This document shows, piece by piece, positions 1-8,450 of a DNA stretch of 64,000 bases. The translations under genes and the position numbers were made by a program. The notes beneath the pieces were generated by a model. It had not been told where the DNA came from. It made no database searches and worked only from the letters and a program-made list of their open reading frames with translations. This DNA comes from an uncultured Eubacteriales bacterium (GTDB lineage: Bacteria > Bacillota > Clostridia > Oscillospirales > CAG-272), in the NCBI GenBank assembly GCA_905205065.1, contig CAJLCI010000007.1, positions 20,004 through 84,003 on the forward strand, given 5' to 3'. Numbering within the stretch: position 1 is the first letter of the stretch; every line of letters begins with the position of its first letter.

Positions 1-1302
1 GTTTCTTCCTGTCAGTTTAGTCTTATCGGTTTTACTTATACCCTCTACAAGAACCTCAATTATCTTCCCCTCATATGCAAGATTTTTTTCATATGAAATT
101 TGGTTCTGCAAATCCAAAAGCCTGGAAAAGCGTTCTTTTTTTATACTGTCGTCAATTTGACAGTCCATTTCAGAAGCTCTTGTACCCTTTCTCGGAGAAT
201 ATATAAACGAATAGAGCGAATCAAACTGTATCAGTTTAAGGGCCGACAGCGTTTCCTCAAATTCAGCCTCAGTCTCTCCGGGAAATCCGACAATAATATC
301 TGCACTGATAGATATGTCAGGAATTTTTTCACGGAGAAAGCTTACCGTACTATAATAATCTCCGAATGTATAACCGCGGTTCATCGCGCGTAAAACCCGG
401 TCGCTGCCCGATTGAAGAGGAAGATGAAACTGACGTGCAATTTTATGATTTGCAGCAATCGTTTCAATAAGCTTCTTTGATACATCTTTTGGATGACTCG
501 TCATAAAACGCACGATAAAATCTCCCGGAACAGCACATACATCTGAAAGCAAATCCGCAAAATCATATTTTCCGCCATCTGATGTATCACGCCCGTATGA
601 GTTGACATTTTGACCTAAAAGAGTTATCTCTCTGTATCCTGACGCAGCCAAAGCTTCAATCTCTGCAAGAATATCATCCCTGCGTCTGCTTCGCTCCCTT
701 CCCCGTACATACGGAACGATGCAGTAAGTACAGAAGTTATTGCAGCCGTACATAATACTGACCCATGCTTTAAAGCTGCTGAAACGATGAACCGGCAATC
801 CTTCCGCAATCGATGCGTCTCCCTCATTGCCGAGAAGTATTCTTTTCCCGGATGTAAGCGTTTGATAAAGTATCTCCGGAAACCTGTAATTATCATACGT
901 ACCGAAAAGAAAATCTATATAAGGATATTTGTTTTTTATATCCAGAGTTCGATGCTCCTGAGACACCATACAACCACAGATACCTATAATCAAATCAGGA
1001 TTTTTTTCCTTAATATGCTTATACTGACCTGCGATTGACAGCGTTTTCAGCTCGGCATGCTCTCTCACTGCGCAGGTATTTACAATAATCAGATCAGCCT
1101 GATCAGGATCATCAGTTACAGTATAACCCATCAATTCCGCCATACCGCAAAGTCTTTCACTGTCCGCTTCATTTTGCTGACACCCAAAAGTCTGCATAAA
1201 TATAAATTTTTCCCGTCCGGCAAAAAGATTTCTGACAAGCTCCATGTATCTGTACTGTTCGGCAATCTGAGTCTTGGTTACTGCCGTCGAATTTTTTTCC
1301 AT
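1..1302 (-). CDS. miaB: MiaB, tRNA-2-methylthio-N6-dimethylallyladenosine synthase (3' end missing)
   Basis: Radical SAM methylthiotransferase that adds a methylthio group to i6A37 of tRNAs reading UNN codons. The 434 visible codons, read from an ATG at 1302, show the N-terminal UPF0004 domain with its cluster cysteines (QTFGCQQNEAD, NTCAVREHAE, ICGCMVS), then the radical SAM motif YGCNNFCTYC and a GQNVNSYG block, and finally the beginning of a TRAM RNA-binding domain (KIIEVLVEG). MiaB is usually about 440-475 residues, so only a short C-terminal piece lies outside the window. The gene is divergent from the spoIIA operon; only a weak ribosome site precedes the chosen ATG. Confidence 0.95.
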   Translation of the reverse strand, partial: MEKNSTAVTKTQIAEQYRYMELVRNLFAGREKFIFMQTFGCQQNEADSERLCGMAELMGYTVTDDPDQADLIIVNTCAVREHAELKTLSIAGQYKHIKEKNPDLIIGICGCMVSQEHRTLDIKNKYPYIDFLFGTYDNYRFPEILYQTLTSGKRILLGNEGDASIAEGLPVHRFSSFKAWVSIMYGCNNFCTYCIVPYVRGRERSRRRDDILAEIEALAASGYREITLLGQNVNSYGRDTSDGGKYDFADLLSDVCAVPGDFIVRFMTSHPKDVSKKLIETIAANHKIARQFHLPLQSGSDRVLRAMNRGYTFGDYYSTVSFLREKIPDISISADIIVGFPGETEAEFEETLSALKLIQFDSLYSFIYSPRKGTRASEMDCQIDDSIKKERFSRLLDLQNQISYEKNLAYEGKIIEVLVEGISKTDKTKLTGRN

Positions 1303-1500
1303 ACCTAAATTCCAATCCGTAATATAAAAAACAAATCTAAAAAATACCACTAAATTATTCAAATAAACAAATTTTGACTATAATGAATTAGTATATCTTA
1401 AACTTATTTTTATGACGAGAACAATGTGTGAATTAATTATTAAAGAGTACTCGTAAAATTTCAGATTAGAAAAAATAATATTTTTTATACTTTCTATATT

Positions 1501-1530
1501 TTGACAGAATTCTTAATGTATATGTACTAT
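1501..1530 (+). promoter_or_regulatory. Candidate promoter for the spoIIA operon
   Basis: TTGACA at 1501-1506 and TACTAT at 1525-1530 with an 18-bp spacer, about 140 bp before spoIIAA. This resembles sigma-A; in Bacillus subtilis spoIIA is read by sigma-H, so the sigma assignment is open. The rest of the 371-bp gap 1303-1673 is AT-rich and I see no gene in it. Confidence 0.45.
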
Positions 1531-1673
1531 AATGATAAAAAGAAAAATGCAATTGGTGTAAAAATCATATTGCCTGCAAAAAACCCGCGGAAAGTAAGTC
1601 TAACTACAACTACATTTGGGTAAAGACGCAAAAACAGAATGATATTTGAATAATTGAAAGGACGGTAATAAAA

Positions 1674-2009
1674 ATGGATGAAATTACATGCAATACGGAA
1701 TTCTCCAATGGAACTCTGACAGTTCACATCGGCGGCGCCATAGACCACCATACCGCAAGAGAAGCACGGGAGACAGCGGATAAGGCAATAACCGACACAG
1801 GCGCAAAAAAACTAATTCTCGACCTGTCGGAAGTAGAATTCATGGACAGCGCAGGACTCGGATTAATTCTCGGCAGATATACAAAAATGAACGACGCCGG
1901 AGGTACACTTACAGTAAAAAATCCTTCAAATGAAATACTTAGAATTATAAAAATGGCGGGAGTTGAAAAACTTGTCTCGGTTGAACTGCAAAAACAAAAC
2001 AGTAATTAA
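1674..2009 (+). CDS. spoIIAA: Anti-sigma F factor antagonist SpoIIAA (STAS domain)
   Basis: 111-residue single STAS domain protein. When dephosphorylated by SpoIIE in the forespore it binds SpoIIAB and frees sigma F. The phosphorylation site lies in VEFMDSAGLGLILGRY, with the target serine at about residue 59, matching Ser58 of B. subtilis. A good ribosome site (AAAGGACGG) precedes the ATG. First gene of a three-gene operon; spoIIAB follows after 26 bp. A general RsbV-type antagonist is excluded mainly by the SpoIIAB-sigF neighbours and their order. Confidence 0.93.
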   Translation: MDEITCNTEFSNGTLTVHIGGAIDHHTAREARETADKAITDTGAKKLILDLSEVEFMDSAGLGLILGRYTKMNDAGGTLTVKNPSNEILRIIKMAGVEKLVSVELQKQNSN

Positions 2010-2035
2010 TATCAGAAAGGAATGTAAAACAAGTT

Positions 2036-2470
2036 ATGAATGCTAAAATCACAAATACGTTGAAGCTTGAATTCGACTCCGACTCAAAAAACGAAAGTTT
2101 CGCACGCAGCACTGTAAGCAACTTCGCGGCGAGACTTGATCCAACAATCACAGAGCTCTCGGAAATACGGACAGCAGTCTCGGAGGCCGTAACAAATTGC
2201 ATAATTCATGGCTATCGCGGCACAAAAGGTAAAATTACAGTTACTGTCATGCTTTATTCAGACAGACATATAAAAATAAGAATAAAGGATAAAGGATGCG
2301 GAATAAAAGATATAGAAAAAGCGAGAGAGCCTCTCTATACATCAGATCCTTCGGGTGAACGCGGCGGAATGGGATTCTCAATTATGGAAAGCTTCACAAA
2401 TAAAATGAAAGTAACGTCAAAGGAAAATCAGGGTACCACTGTCACCCTGATGAAACGTCTCAAATGGTGA
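2036..2470 (+). CDS. spoIIAB: Anti-sigma F factor SpoIIAB (serine kinase)
   Basis: 144-residue GHKL-type ATPase that holds sigma F inactive and phosphorylates SpoIIAA. The N box is visible as EAVTNCIIHGY (about residues 50-60), the G1 box as KDKGCGIKD and the G2 box as GGMGFSIMESF. The length matches the family (about 146). Its stop overlaps the sigF start by 7 bp, so translation of kinase and sigma factor is probably coupled, which would keep their stoichiometry balanced. Confidence 0.95.
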   Translation: MNAKITNTLKLEFDSDSKNESFARSTVSNFAARLDPTITELSEIRTAVSEAVTNCIIHGYRGTKGKITVTVMLYSDRHIKIRIKDKGCGIKDIEKAREPLYTSDPSGERGGMGFSIMESFTNKMKVTSKENQGTTVTLMKRLKW

Positions 2471-3291
2471 GAAGCTCCGATATGGTATCAGAAAAAAATA
2501 TAACAGCTTTGCCCGAACAAAAAAATGAAGAATCCGTATCCGGAGAACGAGAAAATGAAATATTCACCGAAGAAAACAACAGAAAATCCGAAAATGAAAG
2601 ACTTCTCAGGCTGATAAAAAGCGGAGATAAATCTGCAAGCGATGAGCTTGTAAGAACAAATTTGGGTCTTGTTAAAAATATCGCACTAAGATTTACAGGC
2701 AGAGGAACAGATTACGAGGATCTTGTTCAAATCGGCACCGTAGGAATGTTAAAAGCAATTTCAAGCTTCGATTTTTCTTATGGCACAGTTTTCTCGACCT
2801 ATGCAGTACCGCTGATAATCGGCGAAATCAAACGGCATCTGCGCGATACCGGACCGATCAAAATAAGCCGCGGTCTGAAACAGGCCGGTACAAATCTGAT
2901 GCGTGAGCGTGAACGCTTCATAAATCAATACGGTAAAGAGCCGAGAATTTCAGAACTTGCCGAAAAATGCGGCATGACTGTAGAAGACGCATCAGAAGCA
3001 TTGGAGGCGTGCGCATGCATCTCTTCTCTCAACGCACCGGTTGGAGATGATGACGGATTGACACTTGAAGGAACTATAGCCGATCCGACTGATTTGATAT
3101 CAAATGCCGCCGATCACATCGCACTGTCCGAGGCAATCGGCACGCTTCCTCCGATGGAACGCAGAATCATTGTTCTCAGATACTATAAAAATATGTCTCA
3201 GGAACAGACGGGAAAACTTCTTGGAATTTCACAGGTTAAGGTTTCAAGAGAGGAAAAGAAAATCATTGAACGCCTTAGAAAAGAACTGTAA
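2464..3291 (+). CDS. sigF: RNA polymerase sigma F factor (early forespore)
   Basis: Sporulation sigma factor of the SigF/SpoIIAC family. Region 2 is clear (LVRTNLGLVKNIALRF, then DLVQIGTVGMLKAISSFD and FSTYAVPLIIGEIKRHLRD), region 3 follows (RISELAEKCGMTVEDASEAL), and region 4 is at the C-terminus (ERRIIVLRYYKNMSQEQTG, then LGISQVKVSRE). The protein is 275 residues from the overlapping ATG; the first 40 or so are a charged, poorly conserved extension, so the ATG at 2482 could be the real start. B. subtilis SigF has 255 residues. A hairpin terminator follows closely. Confidence 0.94.
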   Translation: MVRSSDMVSEKNITALPEQKNEESVSGERENEIFTEENNRKSENERLLRLIKSGDKSASDELVRTNLGLVKNIALRFTGRGTDYEDLVQIGTVGMLKAISSFDFSYGTVFSTYAVPLIIGEIKRHLRDTGPIKISRGLKQAGTNLMRERERFINQYGKEPRISELAEKCGMTVEDASEALEACACISSLNAPVGDDDGLTLEGTIADPTDLISNAADHIALSEAIGTLPPMERRIIVLRYYKNMSQEQTGKLLGISQVKVSREEKKIIERLRKEL

Positions 3292-3298
3292 ACAAAAC

Positions 3299-3341
3299 GC
3301 TGCTGCAAATGATCGAAATCGTATGCAGCAGCCGCTGTTTT
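3299..3341 (+). terminator. Intrinsic terminator of the spoIIA operon
   Basis: GCTGCTGCA at 3299-3307 pairs with TGCAGCAGC at 3324-3332, with a second small GAT/ATC stem in the loop, followed by CGCTGTTTTT. It starts 8 bp after the sigF stop. Confidence 0.75.
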
Positions 3342-3347
3342 TACATG

Positions 3348-3381
3348 CCGATTATACTATTAAACCGATTATACTATTAAA
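3348..3381. repeat. 17-bp perfect tandem duplication
   Basis: CCGATTATACTATTAAA occurs twice head to tail, 3348-3364 and 3365-3381, just after the sigF terminator. It looks like a recent slippage duplication with no coding effect. Confidence 0.9.
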
Positions 3382-3523
3382 TTAAATAGAAACATTTTTT
3401 TCAGACAATAATTTTTAAAAATGTCTTGCAGGATTTTAGCAGACTTAATATCCGGCCTTAATATGCCTCCATCCACTTTTTACAATTAAACGCATTTTAA
3501 ATTCAATTGCAAGATTTATTAGT

Positions 3524-4402
3524 TTAAGATACCGCATCGGAAACAGGCTCCGGTGCACGGTAATGATACCCACGGTTATCTGTTTCGTATCTTATCCAGC
3601 GGTGATCTTCCTCGGGAATATATTGTTCGACAAATTCAACCATTTCCGTTGGATAATACATAATAAATTGGTGCTTTCCCGAGTAGTTTAAATACATATA
3701 CTCGTACACATTCGCAAGAACTTCCTCATAATTTTCAAAATCTGTAACCTTATATCCACTGTCAGGATCGGTCACAAGTTCATAAAAATGGTAAAACGTG
3801 TATACGCCGCCGTCACAATAAAAATTATACGGACTTAAAAATGAGCGCATCGCTTCATCAACATCGTCATTAAAGAGCGCGTCTATCATCTCTTCTGAAT
3901 ACATATTATCATGCTCCCGAGAATAAAGCTCCACTTCCTCACGCGTAAGCGGCATTTCGTGTATCAAGATATACATAAGCGGAGGTTCATCCGGCGTACA
4001 CCAAAGCATAGGATAGGGGTATTCCTTTTCAAACTTTGCGATAACTCTTGTGACATCATCAATACGAGTAATATAGAAATTCCTGTCTCCGGGTTTCCCT
4101 CCGATCACGCCTAAAGGAGGTGAAAACTTCAACTTTAGCTGATCAAAAGTTTCACCGCCCACTGCATTGGGATCTATTGGATCTGCAGAAGCTTCTGTAT
4201 CAAAATTTGTTTCATTAACAGACACATCTTCCGTAACAGGATTATCCTCCGTATCAATTTGGTAAGTTTCTTTCGTATCAATATTATCAGCCGTATCAAT
4301 TGTATAGGTATCTTTATTATTAACAACCGGGACACGAGATGAACACGAGAAAAGAACAGATAAGCATATAGCCGCTAATGCAACAAAAATATACTTTTTC
4401 AT
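3524..4402 (-). CDS. Putative lipoprotein of unknown function
   Basis: 292 residues starting with a lipoprotein signal peptide: a KK pair, a hydrophobic stretch and the lipobox VLFSC with Cys20 as the predicted lipidated residue. Residues 30-80 are a low-complexity D/T/N/E linker with repeats of the type TYTIDT and TYQIDT. The rest is acidic and rich in Tyr, Glu and Pro. I do not recognise a family. It probably sits on the outer face of the membrane. It is followed on the same strand, 82 bp upstream, by the split lectin/peptidase gene, also exported, but a common operon is not proven. Confidence 0.75.
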   Translation of the reverse strand: MKKYIFVALAAICLSVLFSCSSRVPVVNNKDTYTIDTADNIDTKETYQIDTEDNPVTEDVSVNETNFDTEASADPIDPNAVGGETFDQLKLKFSPPLGVIGGKPGDRNFYITRIDDVTRVIAKFEKEYPYPMLWCTPDEPPLMYILIHEMPLTREEVELYSREHDNMYSEEMIDALFNDDVDEAMRSFLSPYNFYCDGGVYTFYHFYELVTDPDSGYKVTDFENYEEVLANVYEYMYLNYSGKHQFIMYYPTEMVEFVEQYIPEEDHRWIRYETDNRGYHYRAPEPVSDAVS

Positions 4403-4484
4403 AATAAATTCTTTCTTAAAAATCAGATATTTTTATCGGACAAATTCGCATAGTTAAATTAATAATTAAATTTTATTACTACTT

Positions 4485-6109
4485 TTAATATTGAATAAAG
4501 GTTAAGCCAATATCGTTTACACAGTAAAGAGCAAGAGGATCAAAAGTATTCCATGCATAACGTGTGGAATATTGGTTGTTTCCGATAAAAACATCACTTC
4601 CGTCGGTTATCAGCGCCATATGAAGATGATATGATCCGGGCGAGCCGCTGTCTCCTGTTCTTCCAATCAATTCGCCTTTGGATATTTGATATGTAATAGA
4701 ATTTAAATTTGAATTCGTATTTCCAACATCTTCTGCCAAATGTTGATAAAGAATCCGCAGTTTATTATTCGAATTATACACATACGCATCCGTTTCAATC
4801 ACTGCATAATATCCGCATCCAAATGACGGATCATAATTATGTTTTACGCATCGTCCGGACGAAGCAGAATACAGGGCTGTTCTATTTGGAGCCGGAATAT
4901 CAATAGCACTGTGAAAAGAATATGAACCAAGATCCCTGTAGCCATATGCAGACGATACACTTTTCGGTCCTACAGGCCAGGAAAAGCCAAGAGACTGGTA
5001 GTATTCTTCCGCGCGATTATAATCATAGTCGTATTCAATATACCACTGCTGAGATTCCGCACCCGTATCCGGTTTCAGCACAACATTTTCACCCGAATAA
5101 TCCATAACATATCCCGGATTATCCCGGAACGATATTTTGTACGCGCTGTCCGGATCCGTATTTGAATGATATTCCGAAACCGCATAAACGCATAAAAGAC
5201 AAGGCGTTCTTCGCTCGCTCCGTTATTAGTATATGTCCATACGCGGTTGCCGTTCCCTATTCCGCCGCAAACATCAAGAACTATTCCATAGCCGTTATAG
5301 CTGCATGTAGGAGAAGCTGTATAATATCTGCCTGAACTATTATAGACCAGTCTGAATTGCTGTGAATTACTTGATTGGTATTCTTCTTTTAGTTTTATCT
5401 GCTGACCACTGACGTTAAGACTGCTTTCAACCGTCATATATAGACCGTTTGCTTTATTTCGGAACTTGAATATCTGTTCAGGAACCGGTTCCAGATACCA
5501 CTCTTGAAATGCAGAATTTCCAATTGACGCAAGCACAACTCTTGCATTGCTTGACGTCGAAGAATTTTCAATGCTCAATGCAAGATTAAGATTTCTTGCC
5601 GGCGACAGCTTATAAGTTCCGTTTTCCTGCCGCTTTATTCTCCATGTCTGTTCTGTCGCATATGCCCAATTGTATATTATCACCTGAGCTCCGGCAACAC
5701 AGTTTGCTCTGCCGTCAAGCACCATATCGCCGCTTGAATATATACCCGCAGAAACAAGATCTGTATGAAGCACATACATACCTCCGCTGTCGTGAGATAT
5801 CATCCAGTGCTCCGACGGATATTCTCCTTTCGGATATTGCTGCACCGGCGTTCCGTTTGTCGTACCGTTTCCGGAAATATCAAGATACATTCCGCTTCCT
5901 CGGTTTCTTAGACGATAAGTTCGTCCAACATCATAAGTAGAAATAGCGCTCATCGGCATAATCACCGATTCGTATTCATCAGACAATACGGCACTCTCTG
6001 ACGATGCGGTGATTTCCGTAAGGGCTGTTATCTCCAAAGGAAATGACAGCACAACAGCAGACAAGAAAAACGCGAGTACCTTAAGCTTTGTTTTTTCTTG
6101 AAAAAACAT
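4485..6109 (-). pseudogene. Secreted ricin-type lectin + M23 (LytM) peptidase, split by an 8-bp duplication
   Basis: Two overlapping frames encode one protein. The first (6109 to about 5190) has a signal peptide (LAFFLSAVVLSFPLEITA) and two ricin B-like carbohydrate-binding regions (about residues 60-215 and 225-310). After the frame break the second (to 4485) encodes an M23 endopeptidase domain with zinc ligands in FHSAIDIPAP and YHLHMAL, plus FDPLALY near the end. At 5181-5196 the plus strand reads CGCATAAA twice in tandem. With one copy the frame runs unbroken through both halves, giving about 538 codons. The intact product would be a cell-wall hydrolase anchored by its lectin domains. It may be truly inactivated, phase-variable, or an assembly error. 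The second frame also has an internal ATG at 5105, giving a leaderless peptidase if translated alone. Confidence 0.85.
5181..5196. repeat. 8-bp tandem duplication causing the frameshift
   Basis: CGCATAAA at 5181-5188 and again at 5189-5196 (TTTATGCG on the coding strand). Removing one unit joins ...ERLVFYAV to SEYHSNTDPDSAYKIS and restores the frame into the M23 domain. Confidence 0.92.
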
Positions 6110-6494
6110 CCTTTTATTTTGTGTCCTAAGGCATATCTATTTCATCTTACAGGTTATGAGCCTATATAAGATGCCGTATATATCTCTGTGTCCGTATTAT
6201 TTAACAAAACCGTTGATTATGTATTTAGGTCATATAAATAAATATATGTTTTATATTTTTTACCAATTAGTTACTTTAAGTAAAATCAACAAGAAAAACA
6301 AATGCAATAGAGATTTCAACTACACTTGTAATATTTGTAATTTTTATTATATATTTTTTTCGATTTAATATCAATAGTTTTGCGCAAATTTATAATATTT
6401 TTTAAGCTATTGTGAGTTTTTTTGCATATAGCCTGAATCATTGTAATTTGACTTTATACTTATTAAATTTAGGATATATAAAATAAGAAAAAGC
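6110..6494. other. AT-rich gap without a gene
   Basis: Intergenic DNA between two divergently oriented units. It is extremely AT-rich; the possible reading frames are low-complexity Ile/Tyr/Asn-rich strings without ribosome sites, so I call no gene. Confidence 0.6.
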
Positions 6495-6523
6495 TTGACA
6501 ACATCTCTTTTTTATGGTATATT
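6495..6523 (+). promoter_or_regulatory. Strong promoter for rpmG-secE-nusG
   Basis: TTGACA at 6495-6500, 17-bp spacer, TATATT at 6518-6523. It drives the ribosomal/secretion/antitermination operon; transcription should start near 6530. Confidence 0.8.
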
Positions 6524-6530
6524 ATAGATA

Positions 6531-6664
6531 CCTCGGCGAGGTTTTTTTGTTGTGCGCTTTTTTGTGTCGCGGCTTTCTGCGTCCGAGGGAGATATTATTA
6601 TCGAAGGCATCGGGGACTTTGCTATGTAAATGACAAACACGCATACGGTTCCGGAGTGCCGCGA
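6531..6664 (+). promoter_or_regulatory. Structured 5' leader of the rpmG operon
   Basis: The transcript would begin almost at once with a small hairpin, CCTC-GGC-GAGG (6531-6541), followed by seven T. Further on, TCGCGGC (6567-6573) is complementary to GCCGCGA (6658-6664), and inside it TGCGT (6578-6582) pairs with ACGCA (6639-6643), a nested pair of helices ending just before the rpmG ribosome site. This could be a 5' stabilising hairpin or an attenuator. It does not match a leader class that I know. Confidence 0.4.
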
Positions 6665-6685
6665 GGAAAGGAAAGGACAAGATAT

Positions 6686-6835
6686 ATGAGAGTCAAAGTT
6701 ACCCTCGCATGCAGCGAATGCAAACAGCGCAATTACGACACTGCAAAGAATAAGAAAAACGATCCCGACAGAATTGAGATCAGTAAATACTGCCGCTTTT
6801 GCCGTAAGCATACTGTTCACAAAGAAACCAAGTAA
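6686..6835 (+). CDS. rpmG: 50S ribosomal protein L33
   Basis: 49-residue protein beginning MRVKVTLACSECKQRNYD and ending KHTVHKETK. Both zinc-binding pairs are intact (CSEC and CRFC), so this is a zinc-containing C+ form. It is preceded by a purine-rich ribosome site (GGAAAGGAC). The stop codon overlaps the ribosome site of secE (TAAGGAGG). rpmG-secE-nusG is the classic Firmicutes order. Confidence 0.96.
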   Translation: MRVKVTLACSECKQRNYDTAKNKKNDPDRIEISKYCRFCRKHTVHKETK

Positions 6836-6846
6836 GGAGGTTCCAG

Positions 6847-7152
6847 ATGTCTGATATCGAGAAAAAGGAATCAGAGACCAAAAATGCTGCAGCTTCGGAA
6901 AAAGCAGATAAAAAGTCTGAAAAGTCCGTACAAAAAGCTGAAAAGGTCAAAAAAACTCCGCTAAGAAAACGCATCGCTAAGTCATTCCGCGAATACAAAA
7001 GTGAACTGAAGAAGATCGTCTGGTACAGCCGTGAACAGACATTTCACAGCACAATAGTTGTTCTCGTCAGTATTATCGTTTCCGCAGCAGTGATTGCGGT
7101 TGTGGATTTCAGTTTTTCACATCTTATTACGTGGCTCGGCTCACTTATATAA
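6847..7152 (+). CDS. secE: Preprotein translocase subunit SecE
   Basis: 101 residues. An N-terminal highly charged Lys/Ala/Glu region of about 45 residues is followed by the conserved SecE amphipathic helix (YKSELKKIVWYSREQTFHST) and one membrane segment (VVLVSIIVSAAVIAVVDFSF). SecE clamps SecY in the SecYEG channel. The charged N-terminal extension is long for a Gram-positive SecE, usually about 60-75 residues. The ribosome site AAGGAGG is ideal. nusG starts 13 bp after the stop. Confidence 0.94.
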   Translation: MSDIEKKESETKNAAASEKADKKSEKSVQKAEKVKKTPLRKRIAKSFREYKSELKKIVWYSREQTFHSTIVVLVSIIVSAAVIAVVDFSFSHLITWLGSLI

Positions 7153-7165
7153 TCGGTGACAAACA

Positions 7166-7807
7166 ATGAGTGATTTCAGCGATTCAACCCCTGAGATAAG
7201 ATGGTATATTGCTCATACTTATTCAGGATACGAGAACAAGGTTAAAGCAAATCTCGAAAAAATAATCGAGAACAGAGGACTGCAGAATGTAATCGTCGAT
7301 GTGAAAATTCCGGTGCGTATAATTTCAGAAGATCCGGAAGACGTTTCTGCCTTATCGGAAGATATTGAATTTGAAGGCGATGAAACGAGCGAAGAAAACG
7401 CTGAGGCAGATAATACAGAAAAAGCGGTTCCTCCCGCAAAAAAAATAACCGAGGAAAAGATTTTCCCGTGTTATGTGTTTGTCAAGATGATAATGAACGA
7501 TGAAACATGGCATATAGTGCGTAATATACGCGGTGTAACCGGTTTTGTCGGCCCTGGTTCAAAGCCGGTGCCGTTGTCAGAAGAAGAAGTTTTGGCAATC
7601 GGCGAGCTTGAAGAAAAAACAGTTATAAATCTGAATTACAAAGTCGGCGACAGTGTAAAAATCATTTCGGGATTTCTCAAGGATTTCGTCGGAGTTGTTG
7701 AAGACATTTCCGAGGATAAAAAGAAAATTAAGGTTCTCGCTTCGATGTTCGGGCGTGATACTCCTGTTGAGCTCGATTCCAATGAAGTAGCTCCGCTTGA
7801 AAATTAA
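7166..7807 (+). CDS. nusG: Transcription termination/antitermination factor NusG
   Basis: 213 residues. The NGN domain binds RNA polymerase (RWYIAHTYSGYENKVKANLE, then FPCYVFVKMIMND and VRNIRGVTGFVGPGSKPVPL) and is followed by a C-terminal KOW domain (VGDSVKIISGFLKDFVGVVE). NusG is normally 170-180 residues; the extra length is an acidic Glu/Asp/Ser-rich insertion of about 40 residues (roughly 52-93) inside the NGN domain, between KIPV and EEKIFPCYVF. The insertion is in frame and both flanks are well conserved, so the gene is functional. Confidence 0.95.
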   Translation: MSDFSDSTPEIRWYIAHTYSGYENKVKANLEKIIENRGLQNVIVDVKIPVRIISEDPEDVSALSEDIEFEGDETSEENAEADNTEKAVPPAKKITEEKIFPCYVFVKMIMNDETWHIVRNIRGVTGFVGPGSKPVPLSEEEVLAIGELEEKTVINLNYKVGDSVKIISGFLKDFVGVVEDISEDKKKIKVLASMFGRDTPVELDSNEVAPLEN

Positions 7808-7888
7808 TTCGGGATTATTCAGATTGTCAGTTGTCAACTGTACGCTTTCCTGCCGCAATCGGCAGATAAATGCGTTGCCGCCGTTTTC

Positions 7889-7984
7889 TCTCAATTGAGA
7901 TTCGGCACGTGGGAGGGAGAAAATTTTTAATCTCCCGTTTTATATGCGGCGTCTGCCGCAAAACCGTTCTTGCGGTTTACCACG
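7889..7984 (+). promoter_or_regulatory. Structured leader of rplK-rplA
   Basis: Between nusG and rplK there are 198 bp rich in secondary structure. CGTGG (7908-7912) pairs with CCACG (7980-7984) and closes a multibranch structure. Inside are hairpins built on GGGAG/CTCCC, TGCGGC/GCCGCA and AAACCG/CGGTTT. A 12-bp palindrome TCTCAATTGAGA lies upstream at 7889-7900. The rplK ribosome site GGAGGTG follows directly. Such leaders usually give autogenous control by a ribosomal protein, here probably L1; that is inference. Confidence 0.5.
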
Positions 7985-8005
7985 ATTTCGGAGGTGTAAT
8001 TAAAA

Positions 8006-8431
8006 ATGGCAAAAAAAGTACAAGGTTATATAAAACTCCAGCTTAACGCCGGAAAAGCTACTCCGCAGCCCCCTGTCGGTCCTGCCCTCGGTCAGTACGG
8101 CGTAAGCATTGCAAACTTTACAAAGGAATTCAATGAACGCACAAAAAATCAGATCGGTCTCATTATCCCTGTTGTTATAACGGTTTATGCCGACCGCTCA
8201 TTCACATTCATTACAAAGACTCCCCCCGCTCCTGTTCTTATCAAAAAGGCATGCGGTATTGAAACAGCGTCCGCAAGACCTCAGGCTGACAAGGTTGCCA
8301 AGCTTACAAAGGAACAGCTCAAGCAGATAGCGGAAACCAAAATGCCTGATCTTAATGCAGCTTCGCTTGAAGCAGCTATGAGTATGATCGCCGGAACAGC
8401 CCGCAGCATGGGCGTTACCGTCGAGGAATAA
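8006..8431 (+). CDS. rplK: 50S ribosomal protein L11
   Basis: 141 residues, full family length. Recognised by KVQGYIKLQLNAGKATPQPP, VGPALGQYGVSIANFTKEFN, the Lys/Pro-rich FITKTPPAPVLIKKA and the C-terminal rRNA-binding helix region (KMPDLNAASLEAAMSMIAGT, then ARSMGV). L11 forms the GTPase-associated centre with 23S rRNA helices 43/44 and is the thiostrepton target. rplA follows after 19 bp with a strong ribosome site. Confidence 0.97.
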   Translation: MAKKVQGYIKLQLNAGKATPQPPVGPALGQYGVSIANFTKEFNERTKNQIGLIIPVVITVYADRSFTFITKTPPAPVLIKKACGIETASARPQADKVAKLTKEQLKQIAETKMPDLNAASLEAAMSMIAGTARSMGVTVEE

Positions 8432-8450
8432 GCGAAGGAGGATTAAGATA

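Noticed and set aside
3104..3385. Gene overlapping the end of sigF in another frame
   Set aside because: It is a shadow frame of sigF running into the terminator.
6156..6368. 70-residue protein gene
   Set aside because: Composition is that of AT-rich non-coding DNA (Ile, Tyr, Asn, Phe), with no start signal.
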